A stretch of 15,047 nt of DNA from CAYVBN01 sp964538565 (GTDB taxonomy: Bacteria > Pseudomonadota > Alphaproteobacteria > Rhizobiales > Xanthobacteraceae), in contig CAZIGW010000163.1 in NCBI GenBank assembly GCA_964538565.1, forward strand, positions 1 through 15,047. Direction: 5' to 3'. The notes under the pieces were generated by a model. The model made no database searches and was not told the origin of the DNA. It worked only from the letters and a program-made list of their open reading frames with translations. Shown here one piece after another: positions 6,655 through 13,100 of this stretch (within the stretch, counting starts at the first letter, position 1; each line of letters begins with the position of its first letter). The position numbers and the translations under genes are program-made.

Positions 6655-8010
6655 ATGGCGACAACGGTTGCCGCGAACGACGGCCGCGACGACATCAAAG
6701 TCAAGCACACGTTCTATCTGCTCGACGGCGCGACCTTGTCCGACCTTGCGGATGCCTGGAAGCTCGTCGAACCCGACATGGCGGCCATCATCGCGCGGTT
6801 CTATGCACATGCCGGACGCTTTCCCTTCCTGGCGGAAAAGGTCGCAAACCAGGTCGACCGCTTGAGCAAGGCGCAGTTGCGCCACTGGCAGGCGCTGTTC
6901 AGCGGACGGTTCGACGAGACCTATGTGGCCTCGGCGCGGGCGATCGGGCTTGCCCACGTGCGGGCCGGCCTCGAGCCAGGCTGGTATATCGGCGGCTATG
7001 CCACCATTCTGGACGGCATCATCGAATCGATCGGACGCCGTAACCGATTCAGGCCGGCCAGAACCGCGCGCCTCATTGCCGCCGTGAGTCGCGTGGTGAT
7101 GCTCGACATGGACACGGCCATTACCGTCTATCACGAGGAGATGCTCAACGGCGCCGAGGCGCGCCGCCGCGAGCTTCAGGCCGCGGTCGAGGACTTCGAA
7201 GCGAAGCTCGGCCAGGCGCTCGCGGCCGTCGGCGCCGCCGCAACCAAGCTCAGGACATCCTCGAACGACCTCGCTGCCACCGCCAAGGGCAACGCCGAGA
7301 AGGCAAGCAATGTGGTACGGATCGCGGACGAGACGCGCAGCACGTCCGGGGACGGCGCGGCGGCGGTCGATCAGATGACGGCCGCGATCTCGGCCATCTC
7401 CGCGCATGCGGGGCGCTCGGTCGCGGCGGCCGAGAAGGCCGTCGCCGACGCAGAGCATGCCAACGGCTCCGTGCACGGGCTCGCCGAGGCGGCCGAACGT
7501 ATCGGCTCCGTGGTCGGCTTGATTTCCGATATCGCGGCGCAAACCAACCTGCTCGCCCTCAATGCCACCATCGAGGCCGCGCGGGCGGGTGACGCCGGTA
7601 AGGGCTTCGGGGTCGTGGCGACGGAGGTCAAATCGCTCGCGAGCCAGACCGCAAAGGCCACGGAAGAGATTTCCAAACAGATCGAAGCCATCCAGGAGGC
7701 GACCCAGCGGGCCGTCCAGGACATCGAGGGAATCGGTTCGACCATCGGCGAACTCGCCACCGGCGCCAAGGCGATCGCCCAGTCGGTCAGCGCGCAGGAG
7801 CAGGCGGCGCGGAAGATCACCCTTACCGTGCAGGCGACCGCGACCAACGCGAACGCGGTGTCCGCGGCCGTTGTCCATATCCGCGAGGCCAACGACAAAA
7901 CGCTGGCGACCGCCCGTGACGTCGCCGATACCGCCATCGACCTCGTCGACGCCGAGCAGCGGGTCGCTGACGACACACGGAAATTCTTCGCCAAGGTGTT
8001 GGCACACTAG
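6655..8010 (+). CDS. Soluble globin-coupled methyl-accepting chemotaxis protein (HemAT-like)
   Basis: A 451-residue chemoreceptor with no membrane segment or signal peptide. Residues about 15-165 form a globin-coupled-sensor (protoglobin-type) domain. The segment AIGLAHVRAGLEPGWYIGGY supplies the expected proximal haem ligand, H101, as in HemAT. The C-terminal part is a long coiled coil with the signalling hairpin DIAAQTNLLALNATIEAARA (292-311) followed by GKGFGVVATEVKSLA. This is the part that binds CheA and CheW. It probably senses oxygen or another gas in the cytoplasm and steers aerotaxis. The ATG at 6655 is preferred because GGAG (6643-6646) is eight bases upstream. An in-frame TTG at 6649 is too close to it. 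No che genes are adjacent, so it is an orphan receptor. Confidence 0.92.
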   Translation: MATTVAANDGRDDIKVKHTFYLLDGATLSDLADAWKLVEPDMAAIIARFYAHAGRFPFLAEKVANQVDRLSKAQLRHWQALFSGRFDETYVASARAIGLAHVRAGLEPGWYIGGYATILDGIIESIGRRNRFRPARTARLIAAVSRVVMLDMDTAITVYHEEMLNGAEARRRELQAAVEDFEAKLGQALAAVGAAATKLRTSSNDLAATAKGNAEKASNVVRIADETRSTSGDGAAAVDQMTAAISAISAHAGRSVAAAEKAVADAEHANGSVHGLAEAAERIGSVVGLISDIAAQTNLLALNATIEAARAGDAGKGFGVVATEVKSLASQTAKATEEISKQIEAIQEATQRAVQDIEGIGSTIGELATGAKAIAQSVSAQEQAARKITLTVQATATNANAVSAAVVHIREANDKTLATARDVADTAIDLVDAEQRVADDTRKFFAKVLAH

Positions 8011-8016
8011 GACGCG

Positions 8017-8038
8017 TCCCGAACTCGCGAGATCGGGA
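8017..8038 (+). terminator. Near-perfect palindrome after the chemoreceptor gene
   Basis: TCCCGA (8017-8022) and TCGGGA (8033-8038) flank CTCGCGAG (8024-8031), giving a 22-bp inverted repeat with a single A/A mismatch on each side. It begins seven bases after the stop codon, which is where a terminator would be expected, but there is no T-run. It could instead be a protein-binding palindrome upstream of udgX. Confidence 0.35.
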
Positions 8039-8223
8039 AGCACGGCCCGGATTCCGTATCTGGTCGCAGTTTCTGCGGCCAACCGGCGTGGTCTCGCCGG
8101 ACAACGCTCCGAGCTCGCACCTCGGCGCACGCCGGAGACCGCCGTCGCGACACAACGTGCTTTTCGGTCGGCACGTCGCGGCCCGGATCCGGAACCTTTG
8201 CGGCGTCCGGACATTCCCGTCTC

Positions 8224-8832
8224 ATGGATGAAGCGCCGATCAGAACCTTGAAGGCCCTGCGCACCGCCGAGGCGGAGTGCCGGCGCTGCCCACTCTACCG
8301 CGACGCCACGCAGGTGGTGCCGGGCGAAGGCGCGGCGCGCGCGCATCTGATGCTCGTCGGCGAACAGCCGGGCGATCAGGAGGACATGCAAGGACATCCC
8401 TTCGTCGGGCCGGCCGGCCGCGTGCTCGACCGGGCGATCCTCGATGCCGGGCTGAGGCGCGAAGACATCTTCGTCACCAACGCGGTGAAGCATTTCAAGC
8501 ACGAGATGCGCGGCAAGCGCCGGCTGCACAAGCGGCCGAACGCTTACGAGATCGACCGCTGCCGCTGGTGGCTCGACCTCGAGCGCGCCATCGTCAAGCC
8601 GGCCATCACCGTCGCGCTCGGAGCGACGGCGGCGCGCGGCCTGCTCGGCCGCACCGTCACGATCTCCAGGACGCGCGGCCAAATGATCGAGCAGGCAGGC
8701 GAACGCCTGCTCGTCACCATTCACCCCTCCTATCTGCTGCGTATCGAGGATCACGACGACAAGGTGCGCGAATACGAGCTGTTCGTTCGCGATCTTCGCG
8801 TCTGCACGCGATTCCTGCGCGCCGCCGCGTAG
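8224..8832 (+). CDS. udgX: UdgX-family uracil-DNA glycosylase / uracil-DNA crosslinking protein
   Basis: A 202-residue uracil-DNA glycosylase-fold protein. The N-terminal CRRC (C19, C22) starts the Fe-S cluster set. GEQPGDQEDMQGHPFVGPAG (47-66) is the uracil/water motif, with the UdgX form GEQPGDQED. NAVKHFK (86-92) and the insertion GKRRLHKRP (97-105) are diagnostic. In Mycobacterium smegmatis UdgX the His of KRRIH attacks the abasic sugar and links the protein covalently to DNA, and the equivalent here is H102. C113 gives another cluster ligand. The usual family-4 cysteine after NAVK is a His here (H90), as I recall for UdgX. HPSYLLR (167-173) is the DNA-intercalating motif. No clear Shine-Dalgarno is visible. 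It stands alone between a chemoreceptor and a cytochrome operon. Confidence 0.93.
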   Translation: MDEAPIRTLKALRTAEAECRRCPLYRDATQVVPGEGAARAHLMLVGEQPGDQEDMQGHPFVGPAGRVLDRAILDAGLRREDIFVTNAVKHFKHEMRGKRRLHKRPNAYEIDRCRWWLDLERAIVKPAITVALGATAARGLLGRTVTISRTRGQMIEQAGERLLVTIHPSYLLRIEDHDDKVREYELFVRDLRVCTRFLRAAA

Positions 8833-8892
8833 CCCGAGCGGCTGCGCCTTCCGCCGATCCGGCGAGCCTCCGCAACGGGCGTTTTCCTTCTG

Positions 8893-8908
8893 ACGAGCGC
8901 TTGCTCGT
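8893..8908 (+). other. Short hairpin downstream of udgX
   Basis: ACGAGC (8893-8898) and GCTCGT (8903-8908) form a perfect 6-bp stem with a GCTT tetraloop, about 60 bp after the udgX stop. No T-run follows, so it could be a weak terminator or chance. The rest of 8833-9042 shows no gene and no clear promoter, although the cytochrome operon promoter must lie upstream of 9055. Confidence 0.25.
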
Positions 8909-9054
8909 GTAAGGGAGATGCGTGTGTCGGCCTGTGAAATGCTGCGTGCGTCACCGCGTTGTGCGGATCGCTCTGGCGGCATGGCGGACGATCAACTAAC
9001 ATCCCGGCCTACGCTCGCCTGAGACCAACAGAAGAAGCGTTCGGGAGGGACCCC

Positions 9055-9369
9055 ATGAAGATCGGGCCGATGGCCGTGTGCCTTGCCGCCTGCGCGGCGC
9101 CGTTTCTTGCTGCAACTGCGAACGCGCAAGGCGCGCCGCCGGCCGCCGCCAGCCAGCACCCCGGCCGCGTGGTGCTGATGAGCAAGTGCTTCCAGTGCCA
9201 CAACGACGCGATGTGGCGCGACCAGCGCCAGGATCGACGCGCCTGGGAGGCGACGCTCTATCGCATGGTGGGTCGGGGCGGCCTGTGGACGTCCGACGAG
9301 ATCGCCTCCATGGCCGACTATCTGGCCACCGATTTCGGTCCCAACGCCAAGCCGGCCGCGGCGAAGTGA
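9055..9369 (+). CDS. Exported monohaem c-type cytochrome
   Basis: A 104-residue protein with a Sec signal peptide (about residues 1-24, ending ATANA before Q25). It has one haem-attachment motif, CFQCH (C45, C48, H49). M71 in LYRMVGRGGLWT is the likely sixth ligand. TSDEIASMADYLATDFGP (79-96) is the C-terminal cytochrome helix typical of small class-I-like domains found with periplasmic dehydrogenases. The start is fixed by GGGAGGG (9043-9049), six bases before the ATG. It is the first gene of a three-gene set, 57 nt before a Tat-exported ThDP enzyme, and is likely its electron acceptor or a relay to the cytochrome c pool. The direct partner is inferred from gene order only. Confidence 0.88.
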   Translation: MKIGPMAVCLAACAAPFLAATANAQGAPPAAASQHPGRVVLMSKCFQCHNDAMWRDQRQDRRAWEATLYRMVGRGGLWTSDEIASMADYLATDFGPNAKPAAAK

Positions 9370-9372
9370 GCC

Positions 9373-9390
9373 TGCGCGCTCAATCGCGCA
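9373..9390 (+). other. Intercistronic stem-loop between cytochrome and ThDP enzyme genes
   Basis: TGCGCG (9373-9378) pairs with CGCGCA (9385-9390) over a 6-nt loop, just after the cytochrome stop codon and before the strong GGGAGG of the next gene. With no T-run, it is more likely an RNA-processing or partial-termination element that sets the ratio of the two products than a full terminator. Confidence 0.35.
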
Positions 9391-9426
9391 CCCCGGAAAA
9401 GGCCTTGAATTCGAGGGAGGAAAACG

Positions 9427-11406
9427 ATGAGGGAACTGGTCGTCCGCTATCTGTCGAAGTCCATTTCCCGGCGCGGCTTTCTCGACGGTCTCACCAAGAC
9501 CGGCATTTCGCTCGCCGCCGCCGAATCCGTCCTGAGCTCGGTCGCCTCCGTCGCCTCGGCGCAGACCGCCCCGTCGGCAGCCACGCCGCCGGCCGCGGCC
9601 GCCGCTCCGGCCGCAACCGTGCCGGCCACCGCCAGCTCCGGCGTCGCCGCCGTGAAGAGCTTTCAGGGTACCGGCGGCGCCTGCTTCGCCGAGCAGCTCA
9701 TCGCCTCGGGCGTCAAATACGTCTTCGGCAATTCGGCGAGCGAGGACGCGCAGTTCTACGAGGCATTGGTCGACCGGCCGCAGCTCAAATACATCCTCAC
9801 CCCGCACGAGGGGCCCGGTGCCGCCATGGCGGCCGGCTACGTGAAGGCTTCGGGCGAGCCGGCGATCGTCATGCAGGCGGGCGTCGTCGGCATGGTCAAC
9901 GCCATGGGACAGATGTTCAACGCCTTCAAGGAGCAGACGCCGCTCGTCTTCTACGCCTACCGGACCGATCAATCGCGGCGCGCCGGACGCGACGGCTTCG
10001 AGGAAGTCGTCTACCAGGAGCAGATGGTCCAGCCGATCACCAAGTACACCTGGCTGGCGCGCCGGCCCGACATGATCCCCGAGACCGTGCGCCGCGCCTT
10101 CAAGGCCGCATGGACGCCGCCCTTCGGCCCGGCCTACGTTTCGTGGCATTCTGACTACAACAACGACAAGGTCCGCACCGAGATCATCGCGCAGGACCAG
10201 TTCGACCCGCGCATGCGCGTGCGGCCGAACCCGGACGAGGTGCAGCGCGCGGCGAAGCTTCTCGTCGAAGCCAAGATGCCGCTGCTGATCGTCGGCGACG
10301 AGATCTACAAGGCGAAGGCGGCGGCCAAGACGGTGAAGCTCGCCGAGCTGCTCGGCATGCCGGTCACGCAGGTGCGCCAGCTCTACGCCAACTTCCCGCA
10401 GAACCATCCGCTGTGGGTGGGCGGCACGCCGACCGTCAACCTGCGCTCGCTGACCTTCCCGAAGAATCCGGACCTCGTCATCGCGATCGGCAACAAGCTC
10501 CAGCACAACGGTCCGGCCCCGATTGTGCCGCGCGGTCCGAAGTTCATCGACATGCGCATCGACGCCGCCAACATGGGCAACGTCATGCTCACCGAGGTGC
10601 CGCTCGTCGCCGACGTCGGCTTGGGGCTCGACGACCTGATCCAGGCCATCGAGGGCATGATGACGCCGGCGCTCAAGCAGAAGGCGGCCGAGCGCGCGGC
10701 CGAGGTGAAGAAATTCGGCGACAGCGCGCGCGCCATGCGCGCCGGCATCGTCAACAGTCCGGACTGGGATTCGAGCCCGCTGATCGCCGATCGGGTGACC
10801 TGGGAGGTGGCGCACTTCGCCGATCCGGACGCCATCATCGTGCACGAGGCCGGCTCGGTCGCCATGCACAGCTTCAACTTCAATCCGATCGGCGGACGCG
10901 AGCTGTTCTACTACTACGGCTCGCACCTCGGCTCCGGCGTCGGCACCGCCGCGGGCGTCAAGCTGGCGCGGCCGAATCAGCAGGTGATCTGCCTCGTCGG
11001 CGACGGCTCGTTCCTGTTCGGCCCGACCGCGCTGTGGAACATGGCGCGGCTCGAGCTGCCGGTGATCGTCGTCGTCTACAACAACCATGCCTACAGCGGC
11101 CCGCACTCGCGCGTCATCCAGCACGTGCCGGGCGGCCGCATGGTCGAGACCGGGCATTTCGTGCACGACTATCTCGGCAACCCCGATATCAGCATGGCCG
11201 ATCTCGCCAAGGGCTTCGGGGTGGCGAGCGAGGTCGTCAACAGCCCGGCCGAGCTCAAGGCCGCGCTCGGGCGGGCGCGCACGCACACGGTGGAAGGCAA
11301 GCCGTATCTGCTCGACGTTCAGGTGGCGCGCAAGGGCGTCGCCTGGGCCGAGAAGCCGTGGATCCCGCCGATCCAGGTCGCCGCGCTGCGGCAGAAGAAG
11401 GTCTGA
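9427..11406 (+). CDS. Tat-exported thiamine-diphosphate-dependent enzyme (benzoylformate decarboxylase / acetolactate synthase superfamily)
   Basis: A 659-residue protein with an unusual N-terminus. SISRRGFLDGL (R15, R16) is a twin-arginine motif, followed by a hydrophobic stretch and a likely cleavage at VASA-Q46. An Ala/Pro-rich linker runs to about residue 75. The rest has the three-domain ThDP plan. The Pyr domain (about 78-245) has TPHEGPGAAMAAGY, with E128 as the catalytic Glu that activates ThDP. A central domain spans about 268-410. The PP domain (about 450-635) has GDGS (525-528) and, 24 residues after the Ser-preceding GDG, NN (552-553). These are the Mg-ThDP motif. The layout recalls benzoylformate decarboxylase, but the substrate-pocket residues differ and I cannot assign a substrate. 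It lies between two exported cytochromes c (57 and 17 nt gaps) with its own GGGAGG. A periplasmic oxidative 2-oxoacid-type conversion is inferred. Confidence 0.88.
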   Translation: MRELVVRYLSKSISRRGFLDGLTKTGISLAAAESVLSSVASVASAQTAPSAATPPAAAAAPAATVPATASSGVAAVKSFQGTGGACFAEQLIASGVKYVFGNSASEDAQFYEALVDRPQLKYILTPHEGPGAAMAAGYVKASGEPAIVMQAGVVGMVNAMGQMFNAFKEQTPLVFYAYRTDQSRRAGRDGFEEVVYQEQMVQPITKYTWLARRPDMIPETVRRAFKAAWTPPFGPAYVSWHSDYNNDKVRTEIIAQDQFDPRMRVRPNPDEVQRAAKLLVEAKMPLLIVGDEIYKAKAAAKTVKLAELLGMPVTQVRQLYANFPQNHPLWVGGTPTVNLRSLTFPKNPDLVIAIGNKLQHNGPAPIVPRGPKFIDMRIDAANMGNVMLTEVPLVADVGLGLDDLIQAIEGMMTPALKQKAAERAAEVKKFGDSARAMRAGIVNSPDWDSSPLIADRVTWEVAHFADPDAIIVHEAGSVAMHSFNFNPIGGRELFYYYGSHLGSGVGTAAGVKLARPNQQVICLVGDGSFLFGPTALWNMARLELPVIVVVYNNHAYSGPHSRVIQHVPGGRMVETGHFVHDYLGNPDISMADLAKGFGVASEVVNSPAELKAALGRARTHTVEGKPYLLDVQVARKGVAWAEKPWIPPIQVAALRQKKV

Positions 11407-11423
11407 GCGGGAATTCGCAGCGG

Positions 11424-11777
11424 ATGCAGGCCGGCAATTCCGGGACGCGCGCACGGATGTCGTGCCGTCTCCTCGGCCCGGCGCTCGCGCTCTGCGCCGG
11501 GCTCGCGGCGCAGACGGCGGCGGCCCAGGAACTTTCGCAGGATCAGATCGACATGGGGCACGATCTCTACGGAGAATTGTGCGCCACCTGCCACGGCCAG
11601 GACATGGTGAACGCCGGCACCGTCTCGTTCGATCTGCGCCGCTTCCCGAAGGACGATTTTGCGCGCTTCCGCAACTCGGTCCTGAACGGCAAGGGCCAGG
11701 GCATGCCGCCCTGGCGCGGCAAGATCAGCGACGACGACCTGACGATCCTGTGGGCCTATGTCCGCAGCGGCGGATAG
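11424..11777 (+). CDS. Exported monohaem class-I cytochrome c
   Basis: A 117-residue small cytochrome. The hydrophobic stretch LLGPALALCAGLAAQ followed by TAAAQ is a signal peptide with cleavage near A34/Q35. One haem site, CATCH (C53, C56, H57), is followed by GMPPWRGK with M94 as the sixth ligand. The helix SDDDLTILWAYVRS closes the class-I fold. The start is uncertain: the ATG at 11424 is 17 nt after the ThDP enzyme stop, and an in-frame ATG at 11457 would give a 106-residue form with a shorter signal n-region. Neither has a strong Shine-Dalgarno, so translation is probably coupled to the gene before it. It resembles the small cytochromes that take electrons from periplasmic dehydrogenases. 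It is unlike the first cytochrome of the set, so the two may act in series. Confidence 0.88.
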   Translation: MQAGNSGTRARMSCRLLGPALALCAGLAAQTAAAQELSQDQIDMGHDLYGELCATCHGQDMVNAGTVSFDLRRFPKDDFARFRNSVLNGKGQGMPPWRGKISDDDLTILWAYVRSGG

Positions 11778-11995
11778 CCCCTCCTCCGGCCGGCGGGGCT
11801 GGGCGTCCGGAAGCATGATCCGCCCGCGACGAGCGCGATCGCCATGGCGGGAACCGGCAGCGCGCGTCCGATGAAGGCCGCGGGTGCGTTCGCCATGGCC
11901 GCGATTGCCTCCGACAGGGCAACGCCGCGCGCAATGGTCATCGCCATGATTGGCACGGATCGGAACCCGGCCTCAGGTTGCGATCTGGGCGTCAT
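11756..11995 (-). CDS. Possible small protein of unknown function downstream of the dehydrogenase gene
   Basis: A 79-codon frame with a good Shine-Dalgarno, AAGGGGAA, about six bases before its ATG. It lies 83 nt downstream of, and on the same strand as, the comC-like gene. The product has a mildly hydrophobic middle (IMAMTIARGVALSEAIAAMA and ALPVPAMAIALVAGGS), and I do not recognise it. Third positions are GC-rich but less so than in the neighbours. It overlaps the end of the convergent cytochrome gene by 22 nt. It could be a real last gene of the sulfolactate operon, a decayed remnant or a chance frame. Confidence 0.28.
   Translation of the reverse strand: MTPRSQPEAGFRSVPIMAMTIARGVALSEAIAAMANAPAAFIGRALPVPAMAIALVAGGSCFRTPSPAGRRRGYPPLRT
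11776..11800 (+). terminator. Possible terminator stem-loop after the second cytochrome
   Basis: AGCCCC (11776-11781) pairs with GGGGCT (11795-11800). The loop contains the self-complementary CCGGCCGG (11786-11793). It overlaps the stop codon of the cytochrome gene and has no T-run, so the assignment is weak. Confidence 0.3.
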
Positions 11996-12078
11996 CAATT
12001 CCCCTTTGCAGAGAAAGCGATCAATCGGGAGAACGGACCGGAGCGCCGCGGCGCCAAAGCAGCGCCCGGCTCGAGCAA
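11778..12078. other. Gap between the cytochrome operon and the sulfolactate operon
   Basis: Apart from the doubtful small frame at 11756-11995 and the stem-loop at 11776-11800, this 301-bp convergent gap holds a perfect 12-bp palindrome, GCGCCGCGGCGC (12043-12054). It lies 25 bp beyond the stop of the dehydrogenase gene and may be part of its terminator. Nothing else was recognised. Confidence 0.4.
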
Positions 12079-13077
12079 TCATGCGGACAAGGCCTCGATC
12101 GCGCGCAGCAGATCATCGGCGACGTTCAATCCCTCGCTCGCGGCACGCCGGCGCGAGGCAATCCGCCGGGTGCCCGGCAGGCGTGCGCCCGGCTGTTCCG
12201 CAACCGAAGCGGCCAGGACGGCGAAGCGCCGCAGCGCATCGGCACCTGCGAACGCGACCGGGTCGAGCGCCAGCAGGAGCTGGCCGGTACCGGGCGGCGC
12301 GCCTTGCGCGTCGAGAAACGAGGAGCTTTCGGCGGCGAAGTTCGCCCCGGCAAGGCCGGCGGCGAGCAGTTCCACCATCAGGGCGAGCGCGGTGCCCTTG
12401 GCCTCGCCGATCGGAATCATCGTTCCGCGCAGCGCGGCATCCGGATCCTGAGTCGGCTGCCCTTTCTCGTCGAGCGCCCAGCCTTGCGGAATGCGTTCGC
12501 CACGCTGCTTGGCGGCCAAGATGTTGCCGCGCGCCACCCTGGACAGCGAAAGATCGACGACGATCGGCGGCGCGCCCGCCACCGGGCAGGCAAAGCCGAT
12601 CGGATTGGTGCCGAGCACCGGTGTCGAACCGCCCCAGGGCGCCATGGCGGCCGGCGTGTTGGCGAAGAGGATCGCCACAAGCCCCTGCTCCGCCAGGCAT
12701 TCGGGTGCGCGTCCGGCCGCCCCGCAGTGGTGCGAGCGGCGGATCGCGGCCGCCGCAAGACCTTCCCGGCGCGCGACAGCCGGGAGCTCCGCGACAGCGA
12801 GATCGAGGGCCGGATAGGCAAAACCGTGCGCCGCATCGATCGCGAGCAGCGCGGGCCGCGGCGACACGGTGGCCGGCACCGCGAAGCCGTCGATTTTCCC
12901 GGCAATCGTCTGCGCCGCATAGCTCGGCAGCCGCGACAGCCCGTGTCCCTTGACGCCGTCGGCCTCGGCGGCGACGAGCGCGCGCGCCACGCTCGACGCG
13001 TTGGCCTCGCTCGTGCGGCAACGCATCAGAGTCGCAATCACGAGGCGCTCCGCCTCCGCGAGGGTGAGCCGCGCCAT
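12079..13077 (-). CDS. comC: Malate/L-lactate-family NAD(P)-dependent dehydrogenase, probable (R)-sulfolactate dehydrogenase
   Basis: A 332-residue member of the Ldh_2 (malate/L-lactate/ureidoglycolate dehydrogenase) family, unrelated to Rossmann-type lactate dehydrogenases. Family marks are GHGLSRLP with the catalytic H46, SHHCGAAG (115-122), LGTNPIGFACP (155-165) and VDLSLS with D175. K228 in KGTALALMVELL completes the pattern. Its length is normal. The family includes ComC, which oxidises (R)-sulfolactate to sulfopyruvate with NAD(P). The specific call rests on its position 23 nt behind suyB, because in known sulfolactate degraders ComC and SlcC invert the stereochemistry so that SuyAB can act. 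Other 2-hydroxyacids are possible. The start is chosen because similarity begins at MARLTLAEAE. A longer in-frame extension runs back through suyB and is not protein-like. Confidence 0.8.
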   Translation of the reverse strand: MARLTLAEAERLVIATLMRCRTSEANASSVARALVAAEADGVKGHGLSRLPSYAAQTIAGKIDGFAVPATVSPRPALLAIDAAHGFAYPALDLAVAELPAVARREGLAAAAIRRSHHCGAAGRAPECLAEQGLVAILFANTPAAMAPWGGSTPVLGTNPIGFACPVAGAPPIVVDLSLSRVARGNILAAKQRGERIPQGWALDEKGQPTQDPDAALRGTMIPIGEAKGTALALMVELLAAGLAGANFAAESSSFLDAQGAPPGTGQLLLALDPVAFAGADALRRFAVLAASVAEQPGARLPGTRRIASRRRAASEGLNVADDLLRAIEALSA

Positions 13078-13100
13078 CCGGTCCCCGAGATCGCGGCAGG

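Noticed and set aside
8224..8832. Ordinary family-4 uracil-DNA glycosylase
   Set aside because: The GEQPGDQED form and the KRRLH insertion are specific to UdgX.
6520..8982. An 820-codon minus-strand frame opposite the chemoreceptor and udgX
   Set aside because: Two clear plus-strand genes with complete motifs occupy the same DNA. The long open frame follows from GC-rich third positions and has no domain.
9427..11406. Acetolactate synthase, sulfoacetaldehyde acetyltransferase (Xsc) or sulfopyruvate decarboxylase for the ThDP enzyme, suggested by the nearby sulfolactate genes
   Set aside because: All three are cytoplasmic and lack Tat signals. This protein is exported, is tied to cytochromes, and lies in a separate, convergent operon from suyAB.
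8992..11454. An 820-codon minus-strand frame opposite the cytochrome and ThDP enzyme genes
   Set aside because: Same reason: the plus-strand genes have signal peptides, haem motifs and the ThDP motif. The antisense product is low in complexity.
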